Notes under the pieces: model-generated
Told to the model about the DNA's origin: nothing
Seen by the model: only the letters and a program-made list of their open reading frames with translations
Database searches by the model: none
Made by a program: the position numbers and the translations under genes
Shown here: piece by piece, positions 16,562-24,641 of the stretch
Layout of the letters: every line of letters starts with the position of its first letter
How positions within the stretch are numbered: the first letter of the stretch is position 1
From: Bdellovibrionaceae bacterium UBA2339
GTDB taxonomy: Bacteria > Bdellovibrionota > Bdellovibrionia > Bdellovibrionales > JAMPXM01
DNA: 64,000 nt
Direction of reading: 5' to 3'
Assembly (NCBI GenBank): GCA_002344785.1
Contig: DDUL01000007.1
Coordinates: 62,001 to 126,000 of the forward strand

Positions 16562-17454
16562 ACATAAATCGCGGCCAAAGATGTACTTTGATTTTCGTCA
16601 GTTTGATCGTTATCGGCTCGGCAGGTTGCCGATTGAAAGACTCTCAAACTAAAACCATTGAGTCAGATCAGTCCGCCGCTCCAGTATCAAAGCCCGAACT
16701 CTCAGCTACACCACGAGTTCGAAAGTTCGCCGCTATGATCCTCGATAAAGAAATCGATGCATCGGTCTGCCCTGATTACAAAACTCGAGCACAAACAGAA
16801 TTCCACTGCAAACTCGCAGCGGTTTGCGATCCCTGCTGGGTCAATCCTAAGCAATGGGAATCTCTACTCAAACCACCGACTGGAATAGACAAGCGATATT
16901 ATATACGGATCATTCCTGAAAGACTGAGACTCCCGTCTAACGTGAAGATCCGAGATTTTGTAATTGAGACGCCAATGGGAATCTACGAGAGCTTAGCTCA
17001 CAACAAAGACATTCTACATTTGAGCGGACATTACGAAGTTAATGGTATTGAAGTATCTGGACTCAATTTAGAGTTTATCGATGGCGTTCCGAGAATCCAA
17101 CTTACAGAACCTACAGCCTTCAAAGAGCTGATAAAAGGCAAGACTAAGTTCACCACAATGTCGAGTCCTTACTCTATAAAGAATGAGGGAAAGTTGAATC
17201 GCGTGTTTGGGTACACGGATATCTTTGTCGAATCGCCCTTCGCTTTTTGTGATCGAACGCTGCCCATTGGAAGTATCATTTGGGGATTAACTGAGGTCCC
17301 GAATCAAGACCAGCTTCTTTACGATCGCCTGGCAATTCCACGACCTGGGAAAAAAATCGTCTGGGGTGATCCTGCAACCTATCGTGAATACAAGATCGGT
17401 TACCCCAACGACTACACTCAATGTACCACTCGAGAGGTAGATCCCGGAGAGTAG
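16549..17454 (+). CDS. Putative lipoprotein of unknown function in AT-richer patch
   Basis: 301 residues. Basic N-terminus, hydrophobic TLIFVSLIVIGSAGC with Cys27 as the likely lipidated residue (Ser at -3 is an unusual lipobox). The mature part has paired cysteines (VCPDYK, HCKLAAVCDPCW) and later CDRT and QCTT, probably disulfides. LSGHYEVNGIEVSGLNLEFI suggests a beta-rich fold. I do not recognise the family. Codon use is clearly more AT-rich than flanking genes (bases 17041-17100 are 23 of 60 G/C by direct count), suggesting acquisition. AAGG six bases before the ATG supports the start. Confidence 0.7.
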   Translation: MDKLNINRGQRCTLIFVSLIVIGSAGCRLKDSQTKTIESDQSAAPVSKPELSATPRVRKFAAMILDKEIDASVCPDYKTRAQTEFHCKLAAVCDPCWVNPKQWESLLKPPTGIDKRYYIRIIPERLRLPSNVKIRDFVIETPMGIYESLAHNKDILHLSGHYEVNGIEVSGLNLEFIDGVPRIQLTEPTAFKELIKGKTKFTTMSSPYSIKNEGKLNRVFGYTDIFVESPFAFCDRTLPIGSIIWGLTEVPNQDQLLYDRLAIPRPGKKIVWGDPATYREYKIGYPNDYTQCTTREVDPGE

Positions 17455-17580
17455 TATGACGAGCACTTGGCTGTCAGAGACAAAACTGAGGAGTTCCACC
17501 GACCGACGCGATATCTTGAAAACGCTTGAACGGAACACCCAAATTCCACCTCTCTCTTTCGGAGAAGGAAAGCAGGGGCC

Positions 17581-17913
17581 ATGTCCAGAGTGAAACTCAT
17601 ATTGAAGTCATCTCTGACGAAGATCGCCATTTTCATTGTTCCAATTTTCCTGACGAGAGTCTTGAGCGAAGGCAATGCTCGAGGCGTACTGTTAAGAATT
17701 CAGCTGAATGTCATTGGACGAAATGATCCTGAACTCGCGAAAACGATCCCTTTTAACGTGAATGATCTGGCCATTCCCGCTGACCTTTTCCTGACACTCA
17801 TGATTGTCATTGCGCTATCGATGTCAATTTTGGTTTGGAGCCGAACGCGCGCTGAAAAGATTGTGCATGTCGTCGCTTGGCTATTGGCGTTCCTCATAAT
17901 TTCTTTCAGCTAA
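17581..17913 (+). CDS. Small membrane protein, unrecognised
   Basis: 110 residues with AGGGG just before the ATG. Hydrophobic segments at about residues 12-27 (KIAIFIVPIFLTRVL), 68-86 (ADLFLTLMIVIALSMSILVW) and 93-109 (KIVHVVAWLLAFLIISF) predict an inner-membrane protein with a roughly 40-residue loop after the first helix. The family is not recognised. It shares the AT-richer composition of its neighbours. Confidence 0.6.
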   Translation: MSRVKLILKSSLTKIAIFIVPIFLTRVLSEGNARGVLLRIQLNVIGRNDPELAKTIPFNVNDLAIPADLFLTLMIVIALSMSILVWSRTRAEKIVHVVAWLLAFLIISFS

Positions 17914-18114
17914 ATGCCTGAAGCTCACATAAACCCAATGAGTCAGAGGTGCGATCGCCCCCTCCCCCACCATTTCTTCACAATGCCGCAGGCGACATGT
18001 GTTGAACCCTCGCGATAGATTCAGAGGAAGATCGAATCGATTACCTCGGACTCAATCTTAGGAATCTAGCACCCATGAGTATGCTGGGTGGTTTGAAAAC
18101 GGAAATAAACAGAA

Positions 18115-18504
18115 GTGAACGAGACCTACTGGGACATCCATGATTCTGTATTCGCTGGCGCTGTGATCGACGGCGACGAGGTGGTGCTTCGCATTGAACC
18201 GGCGATTGTCTTTCTAACCGAAGAAGACGCCAGAGAGGCGAAGGCAACACATCAACAATCAATTCTCGTTCGAATCCGCGGAATCATCGGCAAGCTCGAT
18301 CTCACTCCACTCAATGAGCAAAGCATATTATGGAGCGGCAGTGTTTCACTCCATGAAAGAGTCATCGATGGTGTCATACACTTGCCAATCCACTTCAAGG
18401 GTCCATGTCGCCTGAGGCTCTTCCTCGTGGGATCAGGGACGGAAGTTGATATCAGCGGCCAAGAAATTCATATCGAGCCCACTAGCCCTCCGATCAAACT
18501 TTGA
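18115..18504 (+). CDS. Small soluble hypothetical protein
   Basis: 129 residues from GTG 18115. No signal peptide or membrane segment. The opening (NETYWDIHDSVFAGAVIDGD) and alternating hydrophobic pattern (VVLRIEPAIVFL, ILVRIRGIIGKLDL) suggest an all-beta cytoplasmic protein. It is acidic and would fit an immunity-type or accessory protein, but nothing in the sequence proves this and I do not recognise the family. Last gene of the AT-richer patch. Confidence 0.6.
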   Translation: MNETYWDIHDSVFAGAVIDGDEVVLRIEPAIVFLTEEDAREAKATHQQSILVRIRGIIGKLDLTPLNEQSILWSGSVSLHERVIDGVIHLPIHFKGPCRLRLFLVGSGTEVDISGQEIHIEPTSPPIKL

Positions 18505-18673
18505 ACGCCACCCCTCGTGAAAACTTCCTCCCAACAGGTCGAAGTTTCTTGGGACTCGAAATCTCAGCTCGTCTGTAAGTCGCGAACTGAACGGAGCGCC
18601 CAATGTGGACCCGTCCTCAATGCGGAAATTGGCGATCAACTGCAAGAACGTAAAGGTGATCGACTGACAAGAC

Positions 18674-19042
18674 TCAAGCGCGCGCGATGAACTTGTTGGC
18701 GCGCGAAATGAGGCGAAGCTCACTCGGGAGCGGTAGCCCCGGCCCCGCCGAGGCCTCTGATGAACTCGGCGATGAGGCCAACTGCTGCGCCAAAGACTGA
18801 AGCTGAGCGAGCAGCTGCTGGGCCGCGCGCGGGCCTGGTGTGACCTCGAGACTGGCGAAACTCAGCTGACTCATGGCCTGATCCACCAAGGCGAGGTCCG
18901 CCACCATGCCGGTCTCTGCGTCCACGCGTCCCGTCCACACCACTTCAAGCCGCCATTGCGCCGGGCGATCCGCGATGCTCACCGAGACGATCTTCGAGCG
19001 AATCAGCTTCACCTCCGACTGCGCACCAGCCCAAGCGTTCAT
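18674..19042 (-). CDS. Degenerate 6-pyruvoyl-tetrahydropterin synthase-like protein
   Basis: 122 residues, the length of QueD/PTPS proteins. The segment WRLEVVWTGRVDAETGMVAD followed by LALVDQAM copies the family's conserved strand-turn-helix (G-x-V-D-x-x-T-G-M-V-x-D-L). However, the protein contains no histidine at all, so the three zinc-binding histidines and the catalytic ones are missing, and a Ser/Ala/Gly-rich insert (QLASSPSSSEASAGPG) replaces the second half. It is unlikely to be an active pterin enzyme and may have a structural or regulatory role. Its ATG overlaps the stop of the upstream exported-protein gene (ATGA), so the two are co-translated. Confidence 0.65.
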   Translation of the reverse strand: MNAWAGAQSEVKLIRSKIVSVSIADRPAQWRLEVVWTGRVDAETGMVADLALVDQAMSQLSFASLEVTPGPRAAQQLLAQLQSLAQQLASSPSSSEASAGPGLPLPSELRLISRANKFIARA

Positions 19043-19533
19043 AGCTTTGTGCCTCCAGCAAGTGTGATGAAGTACTGTGTTTCATTGCTCGCGCCACTCA
19101 CCGCCAGCGAGTTCATGATCACTTTCGCTCCGCCACCGATGTGCAGACCGCCGGTTCGAAAGCCGATGCCGCCTTCGACGATCGGCGCGGAAGTGCCCTT
19201 GGAGACAAAGCGCCAACCCGGGCCGACGAAAGCGGAAAAGCTCATCGCCTCATCCCCGACATCAAGGCCGGCCCGAAGACTTGTGTCCAAACCATAAACG
19301 TTCTCAACGCCGGTTTGAAATCGCGCAAAGCCCGAGTTTCGCCACGTGAAAAACTCCGCGAAGTGCGCGTTCACACCGACGTTCATCTCCGACACGGCGA
19401 CGCCATTCACGCTTCCCGACGAAGCACCCACATCCAGGCTCAGCTCGGCCTGCGCCGAACCGCTCGCGCCCAAAACGACGATCGCCGCACCGACAAGCAA
19501 GCCTTGGAATTGAAAGCGAAGTGAACTCGACAT
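19039..19533 (-). CDS. Exported beta-barrel-like protein
   Basis: 164 residues. Perfect AGGAGG before ATG 19533. A Sec signal peptide (FQGLLVGAAIVVLGASGSAQA) is followed by alternating polar/hydrophobic strands (LSLDVGASSGSVNG, MNVGVNAHFAEFF, FSAFVGPGWRFVS, GGIGFRTGGLHIGGGAKV) typical of small outer-membrane barrels. Specific family not recognised. Overlaps the PTPS-like gene by four bases. Divergent from the DUF2878 gene. Confidence 0.7.
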   Translation of the reverse strand: MSSSLRFQFQGLLVGAAIVVLGASGSAQAELSLDVGASSGSVNGVAVSEMNVGVNAHFAEFFTWRNSGFARFQTGVENVYGLDTSLRAGLDVGDEAMSFSAFVGPGWRFVSKGTSAPIVEGGIGFRTGGLHIGGGAKVIMNSLAVSGASNETQYFITLAGGTKL

Positions 19534-19586
19534 GCGAAACCTCCTTGGGACGTTGTCAGGATCGCTTTCACATCACATCATAGGCT

Positions 19587-20138
19587 ATGCAGGTCGTCGC
19601 CACTTTTTTAGGCTTCCAAGCGAGCTGGTGGATTCTCGTGCTCAGCGCGGATCACGCGGCGACGCATGTCTTTGCTTGTGGGCTCGCTGCGGTCTGGACG
19701 CTTGTGGCAAAAGTTCGAGGCCACAGGCGATGGCGCGAGTTGGCCGGCTTTGCCGCTGGAGGCTGGCTCGCGGAGACCCTCCTGCAAAACTTAAATCTCG
19801 TCGCCTATGTCGGCGAATTCAAACTTCATTTCGCACCTCAATTCACCTTCAGCCTGCCACCACTTTGGCTGATCGCGCTTTGGTACATTCTTGCCGTCGT
19901 CGCGCTTGAAACACCCAAGTTTTGGCTTCGCCTCAGAAGTCGCTGGTGGCTTGCGCCGATGGCCGGGGCTTTAGGCGGCCTCAGCTCCTATGCGCCCGGT
20001 CCAAGCCTGGGTGCGCTGACGTGGCCGCAAGGCCCGACACTGGGGCTCTTGGCCGTGGCCTCGGTCTGGGCGCTGGCTTGCTGGGTGCTCGTGCATCGTT
20101 TTTCATGGTCACCCCATCACGATCCGCCTCAACATTGA
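19587..20138 (+). CDS. DUF2878-family inner-membrane protein
   Basis: 183 residues with five to six hydrophobic segments. The stretch FSLPPLWLIALWYILAVVAL, then RWWLAPMAGALGGLSSYAPG with PSLGAL, matches DUF2878, a family of small polytopic membrane proteins often found near lipid- or SAM-dependent modification genes; its function is not known. It has a His-rich tail (SPHHDPPQH). The start ATG has no strong ribosome-binding site. Contains copy 3 of the dispersed 12-mer. Followed by the DUF502 gene on the same strand after about 80 bases. Confidence 0.75.
   Translation: MQVVATFLGFQASWWILVLSADHAATHVFACGLAAVWTLVAKVRGHRRWRELAGFAAGGWLAETLLQNLNLVAYVGEFKLHFAPQFTFSLPPLWLIALWYILAVVALETPKFWLRLRSRWWLAPMAGALGGLSSYAPGPSLGALTWPQGPTLGLLAVASVWALACWVLVHRFSWSPHHDPPQH
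19716..19727 (+). repeat. Dispersed motif CGAGGCCACAGG, copy 3
   Basis: Exact 12-mer inside the DUF2878 gene, read as CGA GGC CAC AGG (Arg-Gly-His-Arg), a different frame from the copy in acs. Confidence 0.6.
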
Positions 20139-20220
20139 CGAAGGCCAAGCGTCCAAGACACACTCGCGGCGAACGCGACAAGATCGCGCGCGGATTCTTC
20201 TCTGACCGAGGTTGCGAGAC

Positions 20221-20832
20221 ATGTTTGGCCGACTCAATTCCATTCTCATCAAAGGCCTGATCACGCTTTTGCCACTCACCGTGACGGTGTATTTGATCAC
20301 TTGGATGGCCGGCAGCCTCGAGGGCAGCTTCGGTAGCGTCATCACCGCCTTCTTGCCGGAGGGCTACTACATCCCAGGGCTGGGAATCTTGATGGCGCTG
20401 ACGACGATTTTTTTCGTTGGACTGATCGTCGAGCACTACCTCACACAGCGCGCCGTTGAAGGTCTGGAGCGACAGCTCAAGAGACTACCTGTGGTGCGCG
20501 CGATCTATTCGCCGCTTCGCGATCTCACGGATCTTTTGAGTCGCGCGCAGTCCAGCTCGCAAGGCGGTGGTTCGCAGCGCGTGGTCTTCGTTCGCTTCGC
20601 GCCGGGAATTGAATTGATGGGCTTGGTGATGCGAGATCGCTTTGATGATCTGCCGGGCCAACCGATTGAACCCGGCAAAGTCGCCGTGTTCGTGCCGTTT
20701 AGCTATGGCTTTGGCGGTACGACTTACATCGTCGACGCAAGCGCCGTGCGCGAAACTCAGCTCACCGCGGATCGCGCGCTTCAGTTGGCGATCACCGGCT
20801 GGGTGAAGGCGAACAAAACGCCGAATCAATGA
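20221..20832 (+). CDS. DUF502-family membrane protein
   Basis: 203 residues from ATG 20221 (GAGG upstream); a TTG three codons earlier is also possible. Two transmembrane helices near the N-terminus (LIKGLITLLPLTVTVYLITW; GLGILMALTTIFFVGLIVE) and a soluble C-terminal domain with RLPVVRAIYSPLRDLTDLL and GKVAVFVPFSYGFGGTTYIV are diagnostic of DUF502. Homologues (such as plant COV proteins) affect membrane trafficking or development; the bacterial role is unknown. It converges with the rhomboid gene, the two overlapping by seven bases. Confidence 0.9.
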   Translation: MFGRLNSILIKGLITLLPLTVTVYLITWMAGSLEGSFGSVITAFLPEGYYIPGLGILMALTTIFFVGLIVEHYLTQRAVEGLERQLKRLPVVRAIYSPLRDLTDLLSRAQSSSQGGGSQRVVFVRFAPGIELMGLVMRDRFDDLPGQPIEPGKVAVFVPFSYGFGGTTYIVDASAVRETQLTADRALQLAITGWVKANKTPNQ

Positions 20833-21620
20833 ATCTCGTCGGGCTTTGAGGGCGCTTCGCGGTCCAATCGTTCGCGAATTTGCTCCGCGGATTGGCCGAA
20901 GTCATCCAGCTCGTCGACTTCGTCGCGAACCTCCAGCCAAACTTCAGCGGCGCGAAATTTTTTGCGAAACACCAGAAACCAGATCGTGCCGAGCGCCAGT
21001 CCCGAGGCCAAGCCCGCCATGTGCACGCGTTCCGCGACATGCGGTCGATACTCCTGCGGCAGAAACAGCAGCGCCATCACACCCAGCACGCGCAAAAGTC
21101 GACCGCCCATACGAAACTGCCGCTGAATGAAAAACTGCAGCGACAACCAAGTGCCGCCCATCAAGTACACCAGGCCGGAGGCGCCGATCACCTGCGCCTC
21201 GCCGGAGTAACTGGGAAGCACCAGCGCATGCGCCAGTCCCGCCACGATGAAGGCCGTCAGCGGAAACAGCCGCCAGCCAAAATATTGCGTCAGCCAGTAG
21301 CCGAACAGAATCATCAACGGAAGGTTCGAGGCCCAATGCGCGACATCCGCGTGCACCAACATCATCGACCAAAGCCGCCACCACTCGCCTTGCTCCATGA
21401 CCGCATCGCGAATCATCGCCATCGAAGACAAGCGCGCGTCGCTTTGCCAGGCCCAAAGGCTCGTCGCGCTGATCAAGATCGCGAGCAAGGCCGTGCTCAG
21501 GATCGCGAGATGTGTTTCGTCCTCAAGCTTTCGACGATCTCGCGACAGCCAGGTCTCGACGAGCTTGTGATGGATGATGACGCTCTGATTTGTCGAAGTG
21601 TCGCCTTCGTCAAAGCTCAA
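20826..21620 (-). CDS. Rhomboid-family intramembrane serine protease
   Basis: 264 residues with six hydrophobic segments. Catalytic Ser148 lies in VIGASGLVY and His200 in ERVHMAGLASGLALG; His95/Asn99 (HWASNLPLM) supply the oxyanion-side residues. It cleaves transmembrane substrates within the inner membrane. The C-terminal tail (residues 225-264) is cytoplasmic and strongly acidic (EVRDEVDELDDFG). It starts inside the end of kup (11-base overlap), so it is probably co-transcribed. The substrate is unknown. Confidence 0.92.
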   Translation of the reverse strand: MSFDEGDTSTNQSVIIHHKLVETWLSRDRRKLEDETHLAILSTALLAILISATSLWAWQSDARLSSMAMIRDAVMEQGEWWRLWSMMLVHADVAHWASNLPLMILFGYWLTQYFGWRLFPLTAFIVAGLAHALVLPSYSGEAQVIGASGLVYLMGGTWLSLQFFIQRQFRMGGRLLRVLGVMALLFLPQEYRPHVAERVHMAGLASGLALGTIWFLVFRKKFRAAEVWLEVRDEVDELDDFGQSAEQIRERLDREAPSKPDEIH

Positions 21621-23568
21621 CTTGCATTCCCACTTCGATCACTTGATCGGCTGGAATGTTAAAGAACATCGTCGCACGAAAGGCGTTTCGCGCCATGAAG
21701 GCGAACACCTGCTCGCGCCAAATCGCCATGCCGGGATTCTCGCTGGCGATCAGCGTTTCGCGACCCACAAAGTAAGTCACGTCGCGAGGCTCGAAGTGAA
21801 TGCCAGTTTCGCGGATGCGCTCCATGATTTCTTGAACGTCCGGCGTTTCGGTAAAACCGTAGTGCGCGACCACTCGATACACGCGATCCGCGGCCTTTTC
21901 GATTTCCAACCACTCGTTTTCCCGCACGACGGGCACTTCTTCGCTGACGATGGTGAGGATGATGATCTTGTCGTGCAACACCTTGTTGTGTTTCACATTG
22001 TGCACAAGCGCCGGCGGCGTGGTCTGACGATCACCCACCATGAACACCGCTACACCTGGCACGCGAACGGCGCAGTCGTTGCCGGTCTTTCGCGCCAAGC
22101 GTTCTTCGGCGTCTTTCCAAAAAGCATCTAAGGGCGGCTGAGCCTTGCGCATCCGATCCGCCAAGATCTTTCGACCTTCTCGCCAAGTGAGCATGAGAAA
22201 CAACATGCCGAAGGCGATTCCCAGCGGCACCCAGCCGCCTTGGTGAACCTTCACAATGTTAGCGCTGAAGAACGCGACATCGATGACCAAGAAAAATCCG
22301 CACACCGCCACGGCCATCGGGAAGCTCCAACCCCATTGGCGTCGGGCGACGATGAACATCAAAAGCGTTGTCACCACCATGGCCGCCGACACGCTGATGC
22401 CGTAGGCCGCCGCCAAATTCGATGAGCTCTGGAACTGCAGCACCAACCACACTGTGCCGATCAACAATGCGCCATTCACTTGCGGCAAGAAAATCTGTCC
22501 GATCTCTCGCGACGAAGTGTGAATGATCTGCAGTCGAGGCCACAGGCCCAACTGAATCGCCTGCTTGGTGAGCGAAAACACACCGCTAATCACGGCTTGC
22601 GACGCGATCACCGTGGTCATGGTCGAAAGTGCGATCAAAGGATAGAGCGCCCAGCCGGGAGCCAACAAGTAAAACGGATTCACCGCGGTCTCGGGCCGCG
22701 TGAGCAGCAATGCACCTTGGCCGAAATAGTTGAGCACAAGTCCCGGCATGACCAGCGACCACCACGCCAGTCGAATCGGCTTTCGTCCGAAGTGTCCCAT
22801 GTCCGCGTACAGCGCCTCACCGCCGGTCACCACGAGAAACACCGAACCTAGAACGAAGAAACCAGCCCAGCCATTTTCAAGAAAAAACCTCACCGCATAG
22901 ATGGGATTGATAGCCGCCAAAACGCCAGGGTTTTGCAAAATTCCATAAATTCCCAGAACACCGAGAGCTGTGAACCAGCAGACGATCACTGGCCCAAACA
23001 CCGCGCCAATTTTTCCTGTGCCATGCCGCTGCTGCAAAAACAGCACGACCAATATCGCCACGGTGATCGGCACCACAAAGGGCGTCAGACCACTCGTGGC
23101 CAACTTCAATCCCTCGACCGCCGACAAAACCGAGATCGCTGGCGTGATGATGCCGTCGCCGTACAAAAGTGCGGCGCCGAAAATTCCCATACCGAACAAA
23201 AACCATTTGCGATTGCGAAGCCGCGCCGGACAAGCGAGCGCCGTGAGCGCCAAGATCCCGCCTTCGCCGCGGTTGTCCGCGCGAAGAACAAAGACCATAT
23301 ACTTCACGCCGATGCTGAGAATCAGCACCCACAATATCAAAGACAAAATGCCCAACACATTGGCCGAGTTCACCGCGATCCGATCGCCGTGAAAGCACTC
23401 GCGAAGTGCGTAGAGCGGACTTGTGCCGATATCACCGTAAACCACTCCGAGCGCAGCCAAAGCCATTTGCCCAAGTGGTGTTGAGGCGTGACCCGCAGCG
23501 TGTGGTGCGTGAGCAGCAGCCGGAGTTGTCGAAGGTGTCGGTGAGGGCGTCGAAGTTGAATCTGCCAT
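21610..23568 (-). CDS. kup: Low-affinity potassium transporter Kup
   Basis: 652 residues with twelve predicted membrane helices. ALAALGVVYGDIGTSPLYAL near residue 40 is the Kup/HAK signature, followed by RADNRGEGGILAL. It imports K+ (proton-coupled) across the inner membrane; the C-terminal 170 residues form the cytoplasmic domain. The first 30 residues are a Pro/Ser/Thr/Ala/His-rich extension not needed for transport. The downstream rhomboid gene overlaps it. A 10-base-spaced direct repeat lies about 45 bases upstream. Copy 4 of the dispersed 12-mer lies inside, read on the complementary strand. Confidence 0.96.
   Translation of the reverse strand: MADSTSTPSPTPSTTPAAAHAPHAAGHASTPLGQMALAALGVVYGDIGTSPLYALRECFHGDRIAVNSANVLGILSLILWVLILSIGVKYMVFVLRADNRGEGGILALTALACPARLRNRKWFLFGMGIFGAALLYGDGIITPAISVLSAVEGLKLATSGLTPFVVPITVAILVVLFLQQRHGTGKIGAVFGPVIVCWFTALGVLGIYGILQNPGVLAAINPIYAVRFFLENGWAGFFVLGSVFLVVTGGEALYADMGHFGRKPIRLAWWSLVMPGLVLNYFGQGALLLTRPETAVNPFYLLAPGWALYPLIALSTMTTVIASQAVISGVFSLTKQAIQLGLWPRLQIIHTSSREIGQIFLPQVNGALLIGTVWLVLQFQSSSNLAAAYGISVSAAMVVTTLLMFIVARRQWGWSFPMAVAVCGFFLVIDVAFFSANIVKVHQGGWVPLGIAFGMLFLMLTWREGRKILADRMRKAQPPLDAFWKDAEERLARKTGNDCAVRVPGVAVFMVGDRQTTPPALVHNVKHNKVLHDKIIILTIVSEEVPVVRENEWLEIEKAADRVYRVVAHYGFTETPDVQEIMERIRETGIHFEPRDVTYFVGRETLIASENPGMAIWREQVFAFMARNAFRATMFFNIPADQVIEVGMQVEL
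22535..22546 (+). repeat. Dispersed motif CGAGGCCACAGG, copy 4
   Basis: Exact 12-mer on the plus strand, antisense inside kup, where it is part of codons for Leu-Trp-Pro-Arg. Confidence 0.6.
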
Positions 23569-23612
23569 AAGAAGTTGTGAATCAGACTATGCCAGCAACT
23601 TTGGGCTGTCCA

Positions 23613-23630
23613 ATTGTTGAGTATTGTTGA
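23613..23630. repeat. Direct repeat ATTGTTGA x2 upstream of kup
   Basis: ATTGTTGA at 23613-23620 and 23623-23630, ten bases apart (one helical turn), followed by a partial third copy (AGTTGA). It lies between the divergent kup and HNH genes and may be a binding site for a kup regulator. Confidence 0.4.
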
Positions 23631-23851
23631 AGTTGAGTTCGATCTCACGACCGCCAGAATTCACCCGCGAATTACTGTCCCGCGTTGAGACCTGGACCAC
23701 GGCGCCTCTTGCAGAACCGCATCAAAGTGAGAACATAAAAGAAGAGGGTGCATAAAGCTTTGCATCCCAGCCGCACGGAGGTGCCGCCTTCAATCCCAAG
23801 GCTCTCAACAAGGTTTTGAACTCGCAAAAACTCGACCTCAGCATCGACCTG

Positions 23852-24634
23852 AAAATGGCGCCTCAAGAAGCCGCCAAATCGACCAGCGCGCCGCCGACCC
23901 CTCAGCGCCCGCCTCGGCGCCGAAAAAAATCGCAGGCCAACTCATCCCCGCCCGTCTCGACCTCAACTTCCAAAATTATCAGTCCTGATCCGCACACCGA
24001 TCACAGTTTAGCCGCAAGCACAGCTGCCGCCGAGCCCTCGGCCACCGACTTCAACTCACCTGACTCATCCCACACCAACCGACGCCTGGCGAGCCAACGC
24101 GCCTTGGTTTTGAACTCGAGCTACCAGCCCGTCAAAATGGTGAGCTGGCAACGCGCCTTGATCTTGTGGTTTCAAGGCAAAGTCGAAGTGGTTGAATATC
24201 ACACTGAAGTCGCGCGCAGCGCGCGTGCGGAATTCCAAATCCCCAGCGTTTTACGACTGAAGCGCTATGTGAATCAGCGGCGCTTTGCGCGCGTGAAGTT
24301 CTGTCGCGAAAACGTTTATCGTCGTGACAACTTCACTTGCCAATACTGCGGTGAACACTTTCATCCGCGTGATCTCACCTTGGATCACGTAGTGCCGGCA
24401 TCGCGATCAGGCCGCAAGGACTGGACCAACATGGTCACAGCCTGCCGCCGTTGCAATCATCGCAAAGCCAATCGCACACCTCTCGCCGCCGGCATGCCGC
24501 TGTTGAATGAACCTCGGGTTCCCGCGTGGCTCCCGCCGCTTGAAACCGCAAGTCGCTGGGAGAGTTTGCCAGAGTCTTGGAAAGTGTACTTGGGCGAAGA
24601 GCCTTCGGACTCGAGCGAAGAAGCCACCGGCTAG
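23852..24634 (+). CDS. HNH endonuclease family protein
   Basis: 260 residues from ATG 23852; TTG 23816 would add twelve. The first 85 residues are low-complexity Ser/Thr/Pro/Ala with a basic patch (RPPRRRKKSQ). Then SQRALVLNSSYQPVKMVSWQ with ILWFQGKVEVVEYH is the domain that precedes HNH in a widespread bacterial family. The HNH site is intact: zinc cysteines in FTCQYCGEHF and VTACRRCNHRKANR, catalytic LTLDHVVPASRSGRKDWTN. It is probably a metal-dependent DNA endonuclease of unknown target; no methylase is adjacent, so a restriction role is not supported. Convergent with the squalene-synthase-like gene. Confidence 0.87.
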   Translation, partial: KMAPQEAAKSTSAPPTPQRPPRRRKKSQANSSPPVSTSTSKIISPDPHTDHSLAASTAAAEPSATDFNSPDSSHTNRRLASQRALVLNSSYQPVKMVSWQRALILWFQGKVEVVEYHTEVARSARAEFQIPSVLRLKRYVNQRRFARVKFCRENVYRRDNFTCQYCGEHFHPRDLTLDHVVPASRSGRKDWTNMVTACRRCNHRKANRTPLAAGMPLLNEPRVPAWLPPLETASRWESLPESWKVYLGEEPSDSSEEATG

Positions 24635-24641
24635 TCGCCCT

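Noticed and set aside
18260..18280. GTTCGAATC, a tRNA T-loop-like sequence
   Set aside because: No five-base T-stem flanks it and no acceptor or anticodon arm can be drawn; it is inside a protein-coding frame. No other tRNA-like element was found.
23816..24634. HNH gene as a restriction endonuclease
   Set aside because: No methyltransferase or specificity gene lies on either side; the neighbours are kup and a squalene-synthase-like gene.
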